A stretch of 64,000 nucleotides of DNA from Hermatobates lingyangjiaoensis. Lineage: Eukaryota; Arthropoda; Insecta; Hemiptera; Hermatobatidae. The position numbers and the translations under genes are program-made. The number at the start of each line of letters is the position of its first letter. Within the stretch, counting starts at the first letter, position 1. Shown here piece by piece: positions 10,095-19,779 of this stretch. The stretch is from positions 248,001 to 312,000 of the forward strand of contig JAPFBL010000582.1 in NCBI GenBank assembly GCA_026182355.1. The letters are read 5' to 3'. The notes under the pieces are model-generated. The model did not search any database. It saw nothing but the letters and a program-made list of their open reading frames with translations, and had not been told where the DNA came from.

Positions 10095-10325
10095 GGATTA
10101 ATCGGGGTGCGGTCAGTTTCCTCCACTTCCAATCAAAATCTCATTGCCGACGTTTCGATTTTATTCAAAATCTTTTTCAAAGGCCTACAATACACAGGAA
10201 ATTAAGAACTTGAATACGTAGGTACCTTTTTAACACAAATTTGTGATTGGATTGAAAATCCAATTTGTGTTATGATTGGAAGTGAAGAAACTGACCGCAA
10301 CCCGATTTGTCCTTTTTATGTTATA
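10095..10325. mobile_element. PLE family I fold-back, 5'-truncated
   Basis: Left arm ggattaatcggggtgcggtc is matched inverted at 10285-10315. A class III ribozyme lies in the left arm only; the right arm stops short of it. Confidence 0.65.
10144..10185 (-). ncRNA. Hammerhead-like ribozyme, class III core
   Basis: Stem I GCC/GGC, core TTTGAAAAA in place of CTGANGAN, stem II GATTTT/AAAATC with loop GAAT, GAAA, stem III ACGT, cleavage C. The shared core of families H and I departs from the standard hammerhead. Confidence 0.55.
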
Positions 10326-10714
10326 TACCTGTCCCACAGTCCACAATTCATTTTTGTTTTGTAATTTGTTTATTTACTTTTTATTCGATTGAAAAAATCC
10401 TGGAATGAATTAACAAGAAGATTTGTTTATTGTTGGCTGATTGATTTTTGAACTTCCCACTCAGTGTTTAATATATTACTTTCCTTTTCGATCTTAAGCA
10501 AATCTTAAGAAGTCACTTCTCAGTGACTATCTTAAGACTGGGAAGATAGTCTCTGAGATACTACTATCTCATAGATATTACTAGATGAGAATAGTACAAT
10601 ATATGGTATTTTATACAAAACAGTAATGGATTGTCGACCGTGGAACAGATATATAACATAAAAAAGGATAAATCGGGATGCGGTCAGTTTCATCCACTTC
10701 CAATCAAACTCTCA

Positions 10715-10757
10715 TTGCTGACGTTTCGATTTTATTCAAAATCTTTTTCAAAGGCAA
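10715..10757 (-). ncRNA. Hammerhead-like ribozyme, class III
   Basis: TTGCC, TTTGAAAAA, stem II GATTTT/AAAATC, GAAA, ACGT, C, AGCAA. Stem I pairs TTGC with GCAA, with a C.A mismatch next to the core. Confidence 0.55.
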
Positions 10758-10914
10758 AAGTAGGAATATTTGAAAATAAACAAACTATTATAAATTACAT
10801 TACTAAAACAATATTAGATGTTTATTAATGATTGTCATTTGAATAGTTTAACCTTCCATATTGTTTTAGTTATGTAATTTGTAATAGTTTGTTTATTTTC
10901 AAATATTCCTACTT

Positions 10915-10957
10915 TTGCCTTTGAAAAAGATTTTGAATAAAATCGAAACGTCAGCAA
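10915..10957 (+). ncRNA. Hammerhead-like ribozyme, class III
   Basis: Mirror of 10715-10757 with the same core TTTGAAAAA and the same C.A mismatch in stem I, so the two arms are copies of one another. Confidence 0.55.
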
Positions 10958-11154
10958 TGAGAGTTTGATTGGAAGGGGAAGAAACTGACCGCATCCCGAT
11001 TTATCCTTTTTATGTTATATATGTATTTTATACATATATGTATAAAATACTATACAGATATATATATATAATATGTAAGAGAAATTCTTGAAAATAACAC
11101 ATTAGTCTTATGTGTTAGCTACATAAGACTTTTAGGGACAGAGTGTCACCCAAG

Positions 11155-11470
11155 CTGTCGTGCTTTTCAAGCAGATTTTCCAACCTCGGACGCCAACCCA
11201 GGCTAACCATCTGCCTAGTTGTGCCTTTCTTAATTCATGCATGCAAGCCCCCCCCCCCTCCTCCTCCTCCTCCTACGACAAAGTGAAGGCACATGGGGGG
11301 GGGGGGGGGGGGTGTAAACTGTTGCTCCCGAGTCCCTACGATGTCAGGTACTCGTTATAAGAGTTCCTACTCATAATACACAACTTCGGTAAAATTTAGG
11401 ACTCTTAAAGTAGAATGTTCATTGTGTGGTTTTTTTTATGGGACTGCCATTGCAACCTAAACTAAAGTAG
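11155..11470 (+). mobile_element. SINE-related fragment with C- and G-runs
   Basis: Contains the SINE body words gatgtcaggtactcgtta, aaaatttaggactc and the tail tgccattgcaacctaaac. The head is replaced by (C)n(CTC)n at 11247-11275 and a run of about 18 G at 11295. Open frames here are not genes. Confidence 0.5.
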
Positions 11471-11487
11471 ACTTAGTATTAACATTA

Positions 11488-11945
11488 GGGGCCAGGTTAG
11501 CTTAGTGGTTAACGCACTCACGTCTGGGATGGTAGTCTGGGGTTCGATACCCACCTGGCCCTCGATTTATTCACGCTGGTGGTGAATAAAACTGAGTACG
11601 TCATCCCTCGGACAGGATGATAAGCATGTTTTAATCTTCGCGTTCCTCGGCATTTTGTGCCATAACCGCTTAGTCAAGCCAGGTCGCCTTGTTGACAAGT
11701 TACCCTTTAGCCACCTCCATTGAAAGCATGGAGGTGTCCGAGGTGGACCATATACAGGACGTTAAGCCGTCGGTCCCGATCCTGTACGATGTCAGGTACT
11801 CGTTAAAGATCCCCTACTCGAAATGCACTTGAGTTAAGCAAAATTTAGTACTCCCAATGTTGGAATCTGTAGAATCACCGATCAAACAAAAAGCCGATAA
11901 ACGGCTAACGTTATCACCCTCTAGTGGACAGTTTAAACAATAAAA
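11488..11945 (+). mobile_element. tRNA-derived SINE, long form, tail type 2
   Basis: tRNA-like head (gccaggttagcttagtggtt A box; ggttcgatacc B box at 11541-11551), body, and an insert of about 130 bp at 11630-11760 (with gccaggtcgccttgttgac and ccattgaaagcatggaggtg) not seen in other copies, then the type 2 tail with agccgataaacggc (a small hairpin) to 11945. Confidence 0.8.
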
Positions 11946-12893
11946 AAAATATTAAAATTATAGTTTAAATTTTTTCATTGAGAAAACTACTAAATATAAC
12001 TGATGTTCATTTGCTTCATATCGAAAGCATATCTAAATCGTGCTTTAATAACAGAAATATAAGTAACATAACTAAAAGCAAACAAATGACTGTTCCCTAT
12101 CAATATTAATTTATACTTGAACGACTCAGTTGTGATACTGTAATATAATCACACCTCATGTTTGAAACTTCTATTTGATTACTTTTGATAAATACCAAAT
12201 GGCTATTGATAACAAATCAATAGTAGTAGACTGTCATTCGTCTGAACAGAACCTGATTATTGTTTTGTTTTATAACAACGGTTTGTTGATTTCTCAAACA
12301 TTAAACAATATTGCTTAAATTACAATGAATTAAAAGTCGTTCCCTTAACAACTCATTCAGAGCTTTTTTCACATCAAAGTTCTCTGATAGTAAAGCGAAA
12401 ATCTTTAAATGTTTTGAATTTTTACTGTGGTATTTTTTGATAAATAATGGAATTATGAAGTTGTAATAAAATATTTCTTGATATTACATATTGATATGCA
12501 TGTGTACATATTACTTGATTCAAAATATGTATTTTACTGTTCAACCAGGGAAACCTCCCAAGCATTAAGGGCTGTTAACCATATTGAAGTAGAAAACTAG
12601 ATATTTTTTTGATTTTCATAGTTCTAGAATAATAGTAATAGGTTTTTAAACTATTTTTCTTCAAAAACCTCTTGGCAAAAAAAAAACTATCTATCTCTTT
12701 CATTGATGAAAAGTAAGTTGAAAGTGTGTAATCTATCTCTTTGCTACACAGTGTAAACGTTTTCTGTTTTCTTGTCTGGACCATATATATTCTACAAAAT
12801 TTTTTTTTCTCTAGGTTTAGTCAAGCGTTGGCTTAATAGTGTTTTTTTTTGAGAATTGTTTGATTTTGACCAAGGCCTTTATAAAGAAAAATA

Positions 12894-12895
<2 letters not shown>
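11946..12895. other. AT-rich spacer
   Basis: About 950 bp with no recognised gene or repeat family. The largest frame (minus strand, 12575-12784) has no domain and biased composition. Confidence 0.4.

Positions 12896-12932
<37 letters not shown>
12896..12932. repeat. (TA)n tract
   Basis: Perfect TA repeat bounding the left end of the family H fold-back. Confidence 0.9.
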
Positions 12933-12939
<7 letters not shown>

Positions 12940-13029
12940 AATTCAATAATATATCAACCGTTGGATAGAATAGGTGTATAATAAAATCGGGATTCGGTCA
13001 ATTTTCCAGGATCAAAATCAAACTCTCAA

Positions 13030-13070
13030 TGCCGACGTTTCGGTTTTATTTAAAACCTTTTTCATAGGCA
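13030..13070 (-). ncRNA. Hammerhead-like ribozyme, class III
   Basis: TGCC/GGCA stem I (perfect), core TATGAAAAA, stem II GGTTTT/AAAACC with loop AAAT, GAAA, stem III ACGT, cleavage C. Confidence 0.6.
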
Positions 13071-13281
13071 GAAGTCAGAATTTTTGAATTAGAAAAATGA
13101 TGAAATTTACATTATATAAAATGAAGTAACAATAGATAGTTAGTGAACTAACATCTTAACTGGTCAACAGTCTGGTCCAAGTTTTTGACCAGTTAAGATG
13201 TTAGTTCACTAACTATCTATTGTTACTTCATTTTATATAATGTAAATTTCATCATTTTTCTAATTCAAAAATTCTGACTTC

Positions 13282-13322
13282 TGCCTATGAAAAAGGTTTT
13301 AAATAAAACCGAAACGTCGGCA
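13282..13322 (+). ncRNA. Hammerhead-like ribozyme, class III
   Basis: Mirror copy: TGCC 13282-13285, TATGAAAAA, GGTTTT/AAAACC, GAAA, ACGT, C, GGCA. All helices are perfect, although the core is non-standard. Confidence 0.6.
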
Positions 13323-13394
13323 TTGAGAGTTTGATTTTGATCCTGGAAAATTGACCGAATCCCGATTTTATTATACACCTATATATATATATAC

Positions 13395-13540
13395 ACTTAT
13401 TGGGTCTCCAACCGTCTCTGATCCAGTGCGCTTGGTTTCCCTCTCTTATCTCTCCTGAAGACGGTTCAAACCGAAAATTAGAGACTGTAAGTGTGTTCTT
13501 CTGATTTCTCTATGTTTCTTTGTTTATATTGAACTATATA
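13395..13540 (+). mobile_element. PLE family C unit, GGTT-stem subtype
   Basis: Single arm: gtctccaaccgtctctgatcc, ribozyme, then gtaagtgtgttcttctgatt and a tail reaching TATA. Close copies: 33180-33345 (-), 41600-41800, 51065-51180 and 51670-51815. Confidence 0.7.
13451..13484 (+). ncRNA. Hammerhead ribozyme, PLE family C
   Basis: TCTC, CTGAAGA 13455-13461, C, stem II GGT/ACC, GAAA, stem III AATT, cleavage A, GAGA. Stem I TCTC/GAGA is perfect. A complete core. Confidence 0.75.
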
Positions 13541-13557
13541 TATATATATATATATAT

Positions 13558-14359
13558 CAGTGGCGATTTCTCAGGGAATGCAACACATGCATTGCATGCA
13601 TAGAATTCATCTTTAAAGAAACCAAAATGTTCGAGACTCGAAATATTTAAAGAACCCCTTTTTTTTAATTCCACTACACGCTAAGGAACCATTTTCTATG
13701 ATTGCGCTAAGCTTCCCAATGCAGGGGTTTACTCTTATCATTTCTGGTTAATGAAAATGTTCTTAATTGCCAAGAGAAACAAGAACGAAGTTTGCATACA
13801 CTGCAACTCAGGCTTGCTGAGCTCCTCAAATACATACTGGAAAGTGATTTGCACACAGGTCTTCCGGAAATTTATAAACTCATGAATTTGGTTATGACTA
13901 TTCCCATAACAACAGCAAGTGTTGAGAGATCGTTTTCTGCCCTCAAAAGAATTAAAAGTTATTTACGAAGCTCCCAAAGTGAAGAGCGATTGTCTAATTT
14001 ATCCCTAATTTCAATTGAAAGACCTTTACTTAAAGATCTCATGGCAGATAGAGAGAAGTTTTATGGTTTTGTTATCGAAGAATTTTGCAAGAAATTTTAT
14101 TCAAATGATGTATTGTGTATCTCTTTCTTTAATAAAAACATTTTTTGCCTATTTTTATTGCTTTGGTTAATAAAAGTTAATGTTAAAAGTATTTCCAAAT
14201 AAAACCTGATTCAAATCCCCATAAAATGTTTTTAATACATCATTATCCTTTTGTGCAACATGAAAAGACTGAACATGAGAATTAGAAGGGTATTTCTCTG
14301 TATTTCTTTTATTCTTTGAAAATTGCATGCCTAAAGAAAAAGGTCAGGAGTCGCCACTG
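13558..14359 (+). mobile_element. hAT-type DNA transposon, internally deleted
   Basis: Terminal inverted repeats CAGTGGCGA and TCGCCACTG with flanking 8-bp atatatat on both sides, consistent with the 8-bp duplication of hAT elements (though the target is a TA microsatellite). At 802 bp it is far shorter than an autonomous hAT. It holds only the transposase C-terminal part. Confidence 0.85.
13741..14202 (+). pseudogene. hAT transposase C-terminal fragment
   Basis: The frame is open from at least 13741 without a proper ATG and ends at 14202. Residues include LMNLVMTIPITTASVERSFS followed by ALKRIKSYLRSS and ERLSNLSLISIER, the dimerisation region of hAT transposases (pattern P.T.A..ERSFS.L..IK..LR). 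The zinc finger and most of the RNase H-like catalytic part are missing, so the element cannot mobilise itself. The extension after FCKKFYSN is low complexity. Confidence 0.8.
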
Positions 14360-14389
14360 ATATATATATATATATATATATATATCATG

Positions 14390-14627
14390 CTGTTTGTTTC
14401 TTGACCACTCTTTATTCACAGGTTTTGAGATTTTTTTTATGCTTTGGTCAGGATATTAAAAACGCTTCTTTGCCAACGTTTCAACATACCATATATTTAT
14501 GTCCTCCTCAGGGCTGGGAAGTCTAAGTATACACAATAGACTTCACAGCCCTGAGGAGTGTCAAAACGTTGGCAAAGAAGCGCTTTTAATATCCTGACCA
14601 AAGCCTCAAAAAAATCTCGAAACCTAT
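14390..14627. mobile_element. PLE family K fold-back
   Basis: Arms 14400-14515 and 14545-14625 share ctttggtcaggatattaaaa and the ribozyme. The right copy of the ribozyme (14548-14573) has lost stem II, so only the left one could fold. Confidence 0.65.
14472..14514 (-). ncRNA. Hammerhead ribozyme, PLE family K
   Basis: GCC, CTGAGGA, G, long stem II region (ACATA/TATGT), GAAA, stem III ACGT, cleavage T, GGC. Stem I GCC/GGC is perfect. Confidence 0.65.
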
Positions 14628-14721
14628 ATATATATAAAATAAATGAAACAGTCCAGCGGCCTTTAAAATTAAAACCAATTAAAAAGAAGATAGCACAAAA
14701 ATAGACACAGGAATAACTCAC

Positions 14722-14755
14722 TTCTATATTTCGACCATCAGTTGTCATCAGGAGG
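14722..14755 (-). ncRNA. Hammerhead ribozyme, PLE family J
   Basis: Core CTGATGA, C, stem II region AACTGATGGTC (decayed relative to the partner arm), GAAA, stem III ATAT, cleavage A, GAA. Confidence 0.55.
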
Positions 14756-14798
14756 CGAAGAGTCCCCTTCCACTCTGCCTTCCTGCGGGACTCTTCAT

Positions 14799-14830
14799 TT
14801 CCTGATGACGACGATGGTCGAAATATAGAA
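14799..14830 (+). ncRNA. Hammerhead ribozyme, PLE family J
   Basis: TTC, CTGATGA 14802-14808, C, stem II GAC/GTC with loop GATG, GAAA, stem III ATAT, cleavage A, GAA. Stem I TTC/GAA is perfect; the whole ribozyme is 32 nt. Confidence 0.7.
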
Positions 14831-15159
14831 GTGAGTTATTCCTGTGTCTATTTTTGTGCTATCTTTTTTTTAATTGGTTTTAATTTTAAAGGCCGCTGGA
14901 CTGTTTCATTTATTATATATATATATATATATATATAGGTTTCGAGATTCAAGTCAAACGTCATTCAAGTTACAGTTTGACTGATGTTTACAAAACAAAG
15001 AAACAAGGGTTAAAAGGTTAATATTGTTAAGTCTCTTTAGAATTAAATAAGTCATGTAAAGTTACCTATCAGGAGCTGTGAAAGCAGTTATTGTGTTGTA
15101 TTTACTTCATGATTTAGAATGATAGAATGATAGAAGAAAAGAAACACTTCCCACACGAA

Positions 15160-15315
15160 GGAGCCAGGTTAGCTCAGTGGTTAAGGTGCTTGCCTATTAA
15201 CTTGTGGGTCCAAGGTTCGATACCCATTCTGGCCCCTTGATTTATTCAAATGAGAGATAATTAAATCTGAGCACGTCGTCCCTCGGAGAGGACGTTAAGC
15301 CTGTTTTCGTATTAT
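15160..15315 (+). mobile_element. tRNA-derived SINE, 3'-truncated
   Basis: Head ggagccaggttagctcagtg, B box ggttcgatacc near 15214, body to gacgttaagcctg, then lost. No tail. Confidence 0.8.
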
Positions 15316-15469
15316 AGTGCGCTCCCAGATTTTTTAAGCGATATCTTAAAATAGATTTTGATTTATCTATAGTATATAGATCTTTAATTGTGTAAAATAG
15401 ATCACAATACATATCTAGTTTGGTGTAACTGTAAACACCCGATTATTTTGCTACTTCGGCCTCTCTATC

Positions 15470-15810
15470 CCATCTGCTCGTTTTCTTTATTGTTTGCAAT
15501 TGTAACTTTTTTCCGTCTTTTTAAATGTTATTAATATTTTATTTTTATGGTTTTTTTGAGATTTCATATAGGAGCCAGGTTAGCTCAATGGTTAACGTAT
15601 TCGGCTCTGAACTGGTAGATTAGGAGTTCAATACTCTCTGTGGTTCTCGATTTATTCACGAGAGAGATAAATAAATCTCATCACATCGTTCCTCGGAGAG
15701 GACGTTAAGCCATCGGACTCGAGCCTGTATGATGTCAGTTACTCATTGAAGATTCCTACTCTAAAAACACTTGATTTAGGCCAAATTTAATACTCCCAAT
15801 GTAGAGCCAG
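15470..15810 (+). mobile_element. tRNA-derived SINE with shared 5' flank
   Basis: SINE head at 15571, body, and end at tactcccaatgtag. The 100 bp upstream (ctttattgtttgcaattgta, then ttccgtctttttaaat) also precedes the minus-strand copy at 27636-27940, so both belong to one larger repeat. Confidence 0.75.
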
Positions 15811-16054
15811 CCCGGTAATCTGACTCAAATATTACTAAAATGGGTGCCAAATTATAAATGAGCCAAATTGTTCACCCCTAGAACAGCACTAAACATGAAA
15901 GCCTAAATGTGTGGGCATTGGATAGCTATATGCAATATGTGGGAGCAATATGTATATGCAATAGGTATATGCAATATGTATTGGAGCTATGCAATATGTT
16001 ATTGTGAGGTATTTACTCATGATTAGAGAGGAAAAGAAATACTTCCCAAACAAA

Positions 16055-16375
16055 GGAGCCAGGTTGGCTCAGTGGTTAAGGTGCTTGCCTATGAACTGGT
16101 GGGTTTGAGGTTCGATTCCCACCCTGGCCCTCGATTTATTCACACCAGAGGTGATTAAATCTGAGAACATCGTCTCTCGGAATGGGCGTTCAACCGTCGG
16201 TCCCAAGCCTATACTGTGTCAGTATACTTTAAAAATCCCTATTCTAAATACACCCGAGTTAGGCCAAATTTTGGAATCCCAATGTAGAATCAATCGTCAT
16301 TATGTGGTATCACAAAGGGCCAATGTTCGGCCAATGTGTATTCCCTTGTGGTATTGCCATTGCAACTAACCCATG
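16055..16375 (+). mobile_element. tRNA-derived SINE, full, tail type 1
   Basis: Head ggagccaggttggctcagtg (A box), B box ggttcgattcc 16109-16119, body with cgatttattcacaccagagg, tail with gggccaatgttcggccaatg and tgccattgcaactaacc. This is the clearest complete copy on the plus strand. Confidence 0.85.
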
Positions 16376-16499
16376 TACAGTTCATGTAAATAAAAACCTA
16401 ACATGATGAATTGTACTTATTGTTATGACAGAGTACTATAGGACTTATAACTGCTTACATGTGAATGGCTAATAGATTTGTTTTGTTTTTTATTCATTG

Positions 16500-16640
16500 A
16501 AAAGAGCCTAAGTCTTCCCACACAAAAAGGATTTAATCACACAACGCGTTTCGAACACTTGTGTTCATCGTCAGGTTACATCTTCTGCAGTTAGAAGAGA
16601 TGTTGGCCAATTAAGGAGTAAACAGACACCTATATTAGGG
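16500..16640 (-). mobile_element. PLE family D fragment
   Basis: Minus-strand ribozyme followed by cacacaaaaaggatttaatc-type tail. One arm only. Confidence 0.6.
16541..16578 (-). ncRNA. Hammerhead ribozyme, PLE family D
   Basis: TAAC, CTGACGA, T, stem II GAACAC/GTGTTC with an AA-type minimal loop, GAAA, stem III ACGCGT, T, GTG. Stem I AAC/GTG pairs in part. Confidence 0.7.
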
Positions 16641-17168
16641 TGTCTAATATATACAGACGATTTATTAAAAAAGTTTTATGAACTAATAAAAAATTTTTTT
16701 TTTTTAAAAAAAGAAGCGATAATTCTTATTAAAAGTTCAGAGTTTAAGTCTGAGGAAACTAGAATTGAAGTATAAAGTTCATTTAATGATGTTTCATTAG
16801 ATAAAGCCTAACCACAATTCCTTTCAACCCAATTACCTTTGGTAATTCATTATCTTTAAAAGCATAACTCTGGGGGCAAACTGTACTCATCCCTTCATCC
16901 TAACCGGTTTATCTAAAAACTAACTTTATATTTTCTACAAAGCCAGTAATGAAGCAATGAATCCACTTTATTATAAATAAAACTAGCTGAATTCTATTTA
17001 TATGTTTTTGTTAAAATGTATTTATTAAATTACTCATTAATGTATTATATTTGGGTAATAAATAATAATTTTGTTTTACGTTTGAAAATACTATACGCTT
17101 ATACTTAGAAGGTCATACTAGACTGATTTTTTTTTATTTGTTATTCATTGTAGATATGATTTTATCAA
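16641..17168. other. AT-rich spacer
   Basis: No gene or named repeat recognised. Confidence 0.4.
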
Positions 17169-17253
17169 AACTATGAAACTGATGGAGAGTGAGGGAGAGA
17201 TATGAGGGAGGGAGGGAGGGAGGGAGGGAGGGAGGGAGGGAGGGAGGGAGGGA
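17169..17253. repeat. (GGGA)n tract
   Basis: At least 13 GGGA units on the plus strand, with enough G-runs to form a G-quadruplex. Confidence 0.95.
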
Positions 17254-17649
17254 TAGAGTGTTGAGTAATACTGCTCATACGAGTATATACTATCATTATA
17301 CTGCTAGTATGTTTCGAGTTTTACTACTCCTATATTTAAAGTTACACTGAATATATAAAATAAATTACACTAAATATATAAAATAAGTTTTATTTCCTTT
17401 ATATATTGAACTATACCACTCATATATATTTTATTGATGAATACTGATAGATATACTGAGTTACACTGCCATGCTTATCAGGGTATATGCCTGTACAACC
17501 AACATATTCATGTTTTGCTCTATTTGTTTTAACATACTCATTGATCTTATTAAAATACCTGGATAGTCATCAGCGTAAATGACAAGTCAAAGATGTCAGT
17601 TTTAAGTATTATTTTTATATATATATATATATATGTATATATATAACTA

Positions 17650-17870
17650 GAATTTTCAAAAGAACACACAGAAAAGAAATCACTGAACTCCCTACTATAT
17701 TTCGATGTCCTCGTCGTCAGTAATAGATGTGAATCGCTCCATAGGCGACTGAGTCGTGATCAGCCTTTTGAGCGGTTGACATCTATTCCTGACTGTCGAG
17801 GACATGGAAATATAGTAGTGAGTTCAGTGATTTCTTTTCTATGTGTTCTTTTGAAAATTCTAGTTTATTA
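17650..17870. mobile_element. PLE family J fold-back
   Basis: Arms share aactagaattttcaaaagaac and gaaatcactgaactc. Minus-strand ribozyme 17693-17722 (CTGACGA core, stem II only GA/TC) and a broken plus-strand copy 17788-17818, where the core is CTGACTG and GAAA is preserved. Confidence 0.6.
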
Positions 17871-18239
17871 AGTTCGAAGAATCGTAATATGTAATTGCAC
17901 ACTGGTGCAATGTCTTTTTGCTAAGCAGATATTATTTGTTAATAATAATGTAAATGATTTATCCCGTTTTTTAAAATTATCTAAATAAGATAGATTTAGA
18001 GTGTGATTGAAAGGAAATGTAAATATTTTGTTACGTGATTAAACTAATTGGCCGGACTGATAGTTTTATAAAAAGTGTAGGAATTGGTTTGGAATATCGT
18101 TTATTTTGTATTTCGTTCGTGTTTGTATAGACATTGAGGAATGAAAGGTTAAGAGCAGCAGTGTCGAGTGCCTATCAGTGACTTCCTGCGCGCCTGGGAG
18201 AGGAAGTCTTGACATCTCCCAGGAAACTCGAGGCTGATC

Positions 18240-19695
18240 AACGCTGCACATCACGGCACGCCACCTCCTCCTCCTCCATCCCTCTTCCATCTCTCCGTTA
18301 TCACTCCTCCATCCCTCTTCCATCCCTCCCCCATCCATCCTCTATCCCTCCTCCATCCATCTTCCATCCCTCCTATATTCCACTTATATATCCCTCTGCC
18401 ATCCCTCCTATATCTCTCTGCCATCGCTCCTATATCAGTCTTCATTCCCTCTTCCATCCCTCCCCATCCCTCCTATATCCCTCATTCATCATCTGCTATC
18501 CCACCCCATCCCTCCGTCATCACTTCTCTATCCCTCATTAATCCCTCCTCTATTCCTCTTCCATATACGCTATATTCCTCTATCCCGTCTTCACCCCTCT
18601 TCTATTCCCCCCATCCCTCGTATATCCCTCCTCCATCTCTCAGCCATCCCTCCTCTATCCCTCCTGCATCCCTTTCCATCCTTGCTATATCCATCTTCCA
18701 TCCCTCCTATATCAGTCTTCATTCCCTCTTCCATCCCTCCCCATACCTCCTATATCCCTCCTTCATCATCTGCTATCCCACCACATCCCTCCTTCATCCC
18801 TCCTTCATCATCTGCTATCCCACCACATCCCTCTTCTATCCCTCCATCGCTCCTCATTCTCTCCGCTATCCCTCCGCTATCCCTCCTCTATCCCTCTGTC
18901 ATTTTTATTCTTCCTGTGTCACTCCTTCATCCCTCTTCTTCCCTCCGTCATCCCTCCTCCACATTTCCGACATCAGTCTTCTATCCTTCATTAATCCCTC
19001 CTCTATTCATCTTCCATTTACGCTATTTTCTCTATCCCGTCTTCAACCCCCTTCCATTCCCCCCATCCCTCGTATATCCTTCCTCCATCTCCCAGCCATC
19101 TCTCCTCTATCCCTCCTGCATCCCTCTTCCATCCCTCCTCTATCCCTCTGCCATCCCTCCTATATCAGTCTTTATTCCCTCTTCCATCCCTCCCCATCCC
19201 TCCTTCATCCCTCTTCTATCCCTCCTGCATCCCTCTTCCATCCCTCCCCATCCCTCCTATATCCCTCATTCATCATCTGCTATCCCACCCCATCCCTCCT
19301 TCATCCCTCTTCTATCCCTCCTTCATCCCTCTTCCATCCCTCCCCATCCCTCCTTCATCCCTCTTCTATCCCTCCTGCATCCCTCTTCCATCCCTCCCCA
19401 TCCCTCCTATATCCCTCATTCATCATCTGCTACCCCACTCCATCCCTCCTTCATCCCTCTTCTATTCCTCCATCCCTTCTCAATCTCTCCGCTCTCCCTC
19501 CTCTATCCCTCTGTCATTTTCATCCTTCCTCTGTCACTCCTTCATCCCTCTTCTTTCCTCCGTCATAGCTCCTCCATCTCTCCGTCATCACTCCTCTATC
19601 CCTCTGTTATCCCTCCTCCCTCCTTGTTCCATCCCTCTTCTATTCCTTCACCATCTCCCCTATATCCCTCCACCATCACTCCCTCATCGCGTCCG
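18240..19695. repeat. Pyrimidine-rich minisatellite (TCCCTCCAT-like)
   Basis: About 1.45 kb almost without G on the plus strand, built of degenerate 8-10 bp words such as atccctcctctatccctc. Some longer blocks are duplicated, e.g. catcatctgctatcccaccc at about 18764, 18808 and 19270. It creates a 363-codon Pro/Ser/Ile-rich frame (18682-19773) that is a composition artefact. Confidence 0.9.
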
Positions 19696-19779
19696 GTTAC
19701 GAAATCAACACACTTTCCACGCATCAATCAATCAATTAAATACTCGTATTTCATGATGAGGAAGAGTGAATAATACCTT

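Larger units (their letters stand above)
10634..11030. mobile_element. PLE family I fold-back with two ribozymes
   Basis: Palindrome centred near 10840. Both arms run from ataacataaaaaaggataaat through a class III ribozyme to a cctacttttgcct segment. Ends lie in ATATA. Confidence 0.8.
12950..13385. mobile_element. PLE family H fold-back with two ribozymes
   Basis: Long palindrome centred near 13170. Both arms carry aaaatcgggattcggtca, a class III ribozyme, and a segment ending agttaagatgttagttcac. Nearly identical arms suggest one recent copying event. Confidence 0.8.
14630..14930. mobile_element. PLE family J fold-back
   Basis: Arms share aaataaatgaaacagtccag, gcggcctttaaaattaaaac and gacacaggaataactcactt, each followed by a ribozyme; centre near 14775. 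(TA)n flanks both sides. Confidence 0.75.

Noticed and set aside
16055..16130. True tRNA gene
   Set aside because: A and B boxes are present, but the acceptor arms do not pair and the same head recurs with a common 3' body, so it is a SINE.
17169..17253. Telomeric repeat
   Set aside because: GGGA units do not match a known telomere unit; treated as a simple repeat.
18682..19773. 363-codon open frame rich in Pro, Ser and Ile
   Set aside because: It is a translation of the TCCCTCCAT-like minisatellite; other frames are open too, and it has no signal, domain or non-repeat part.
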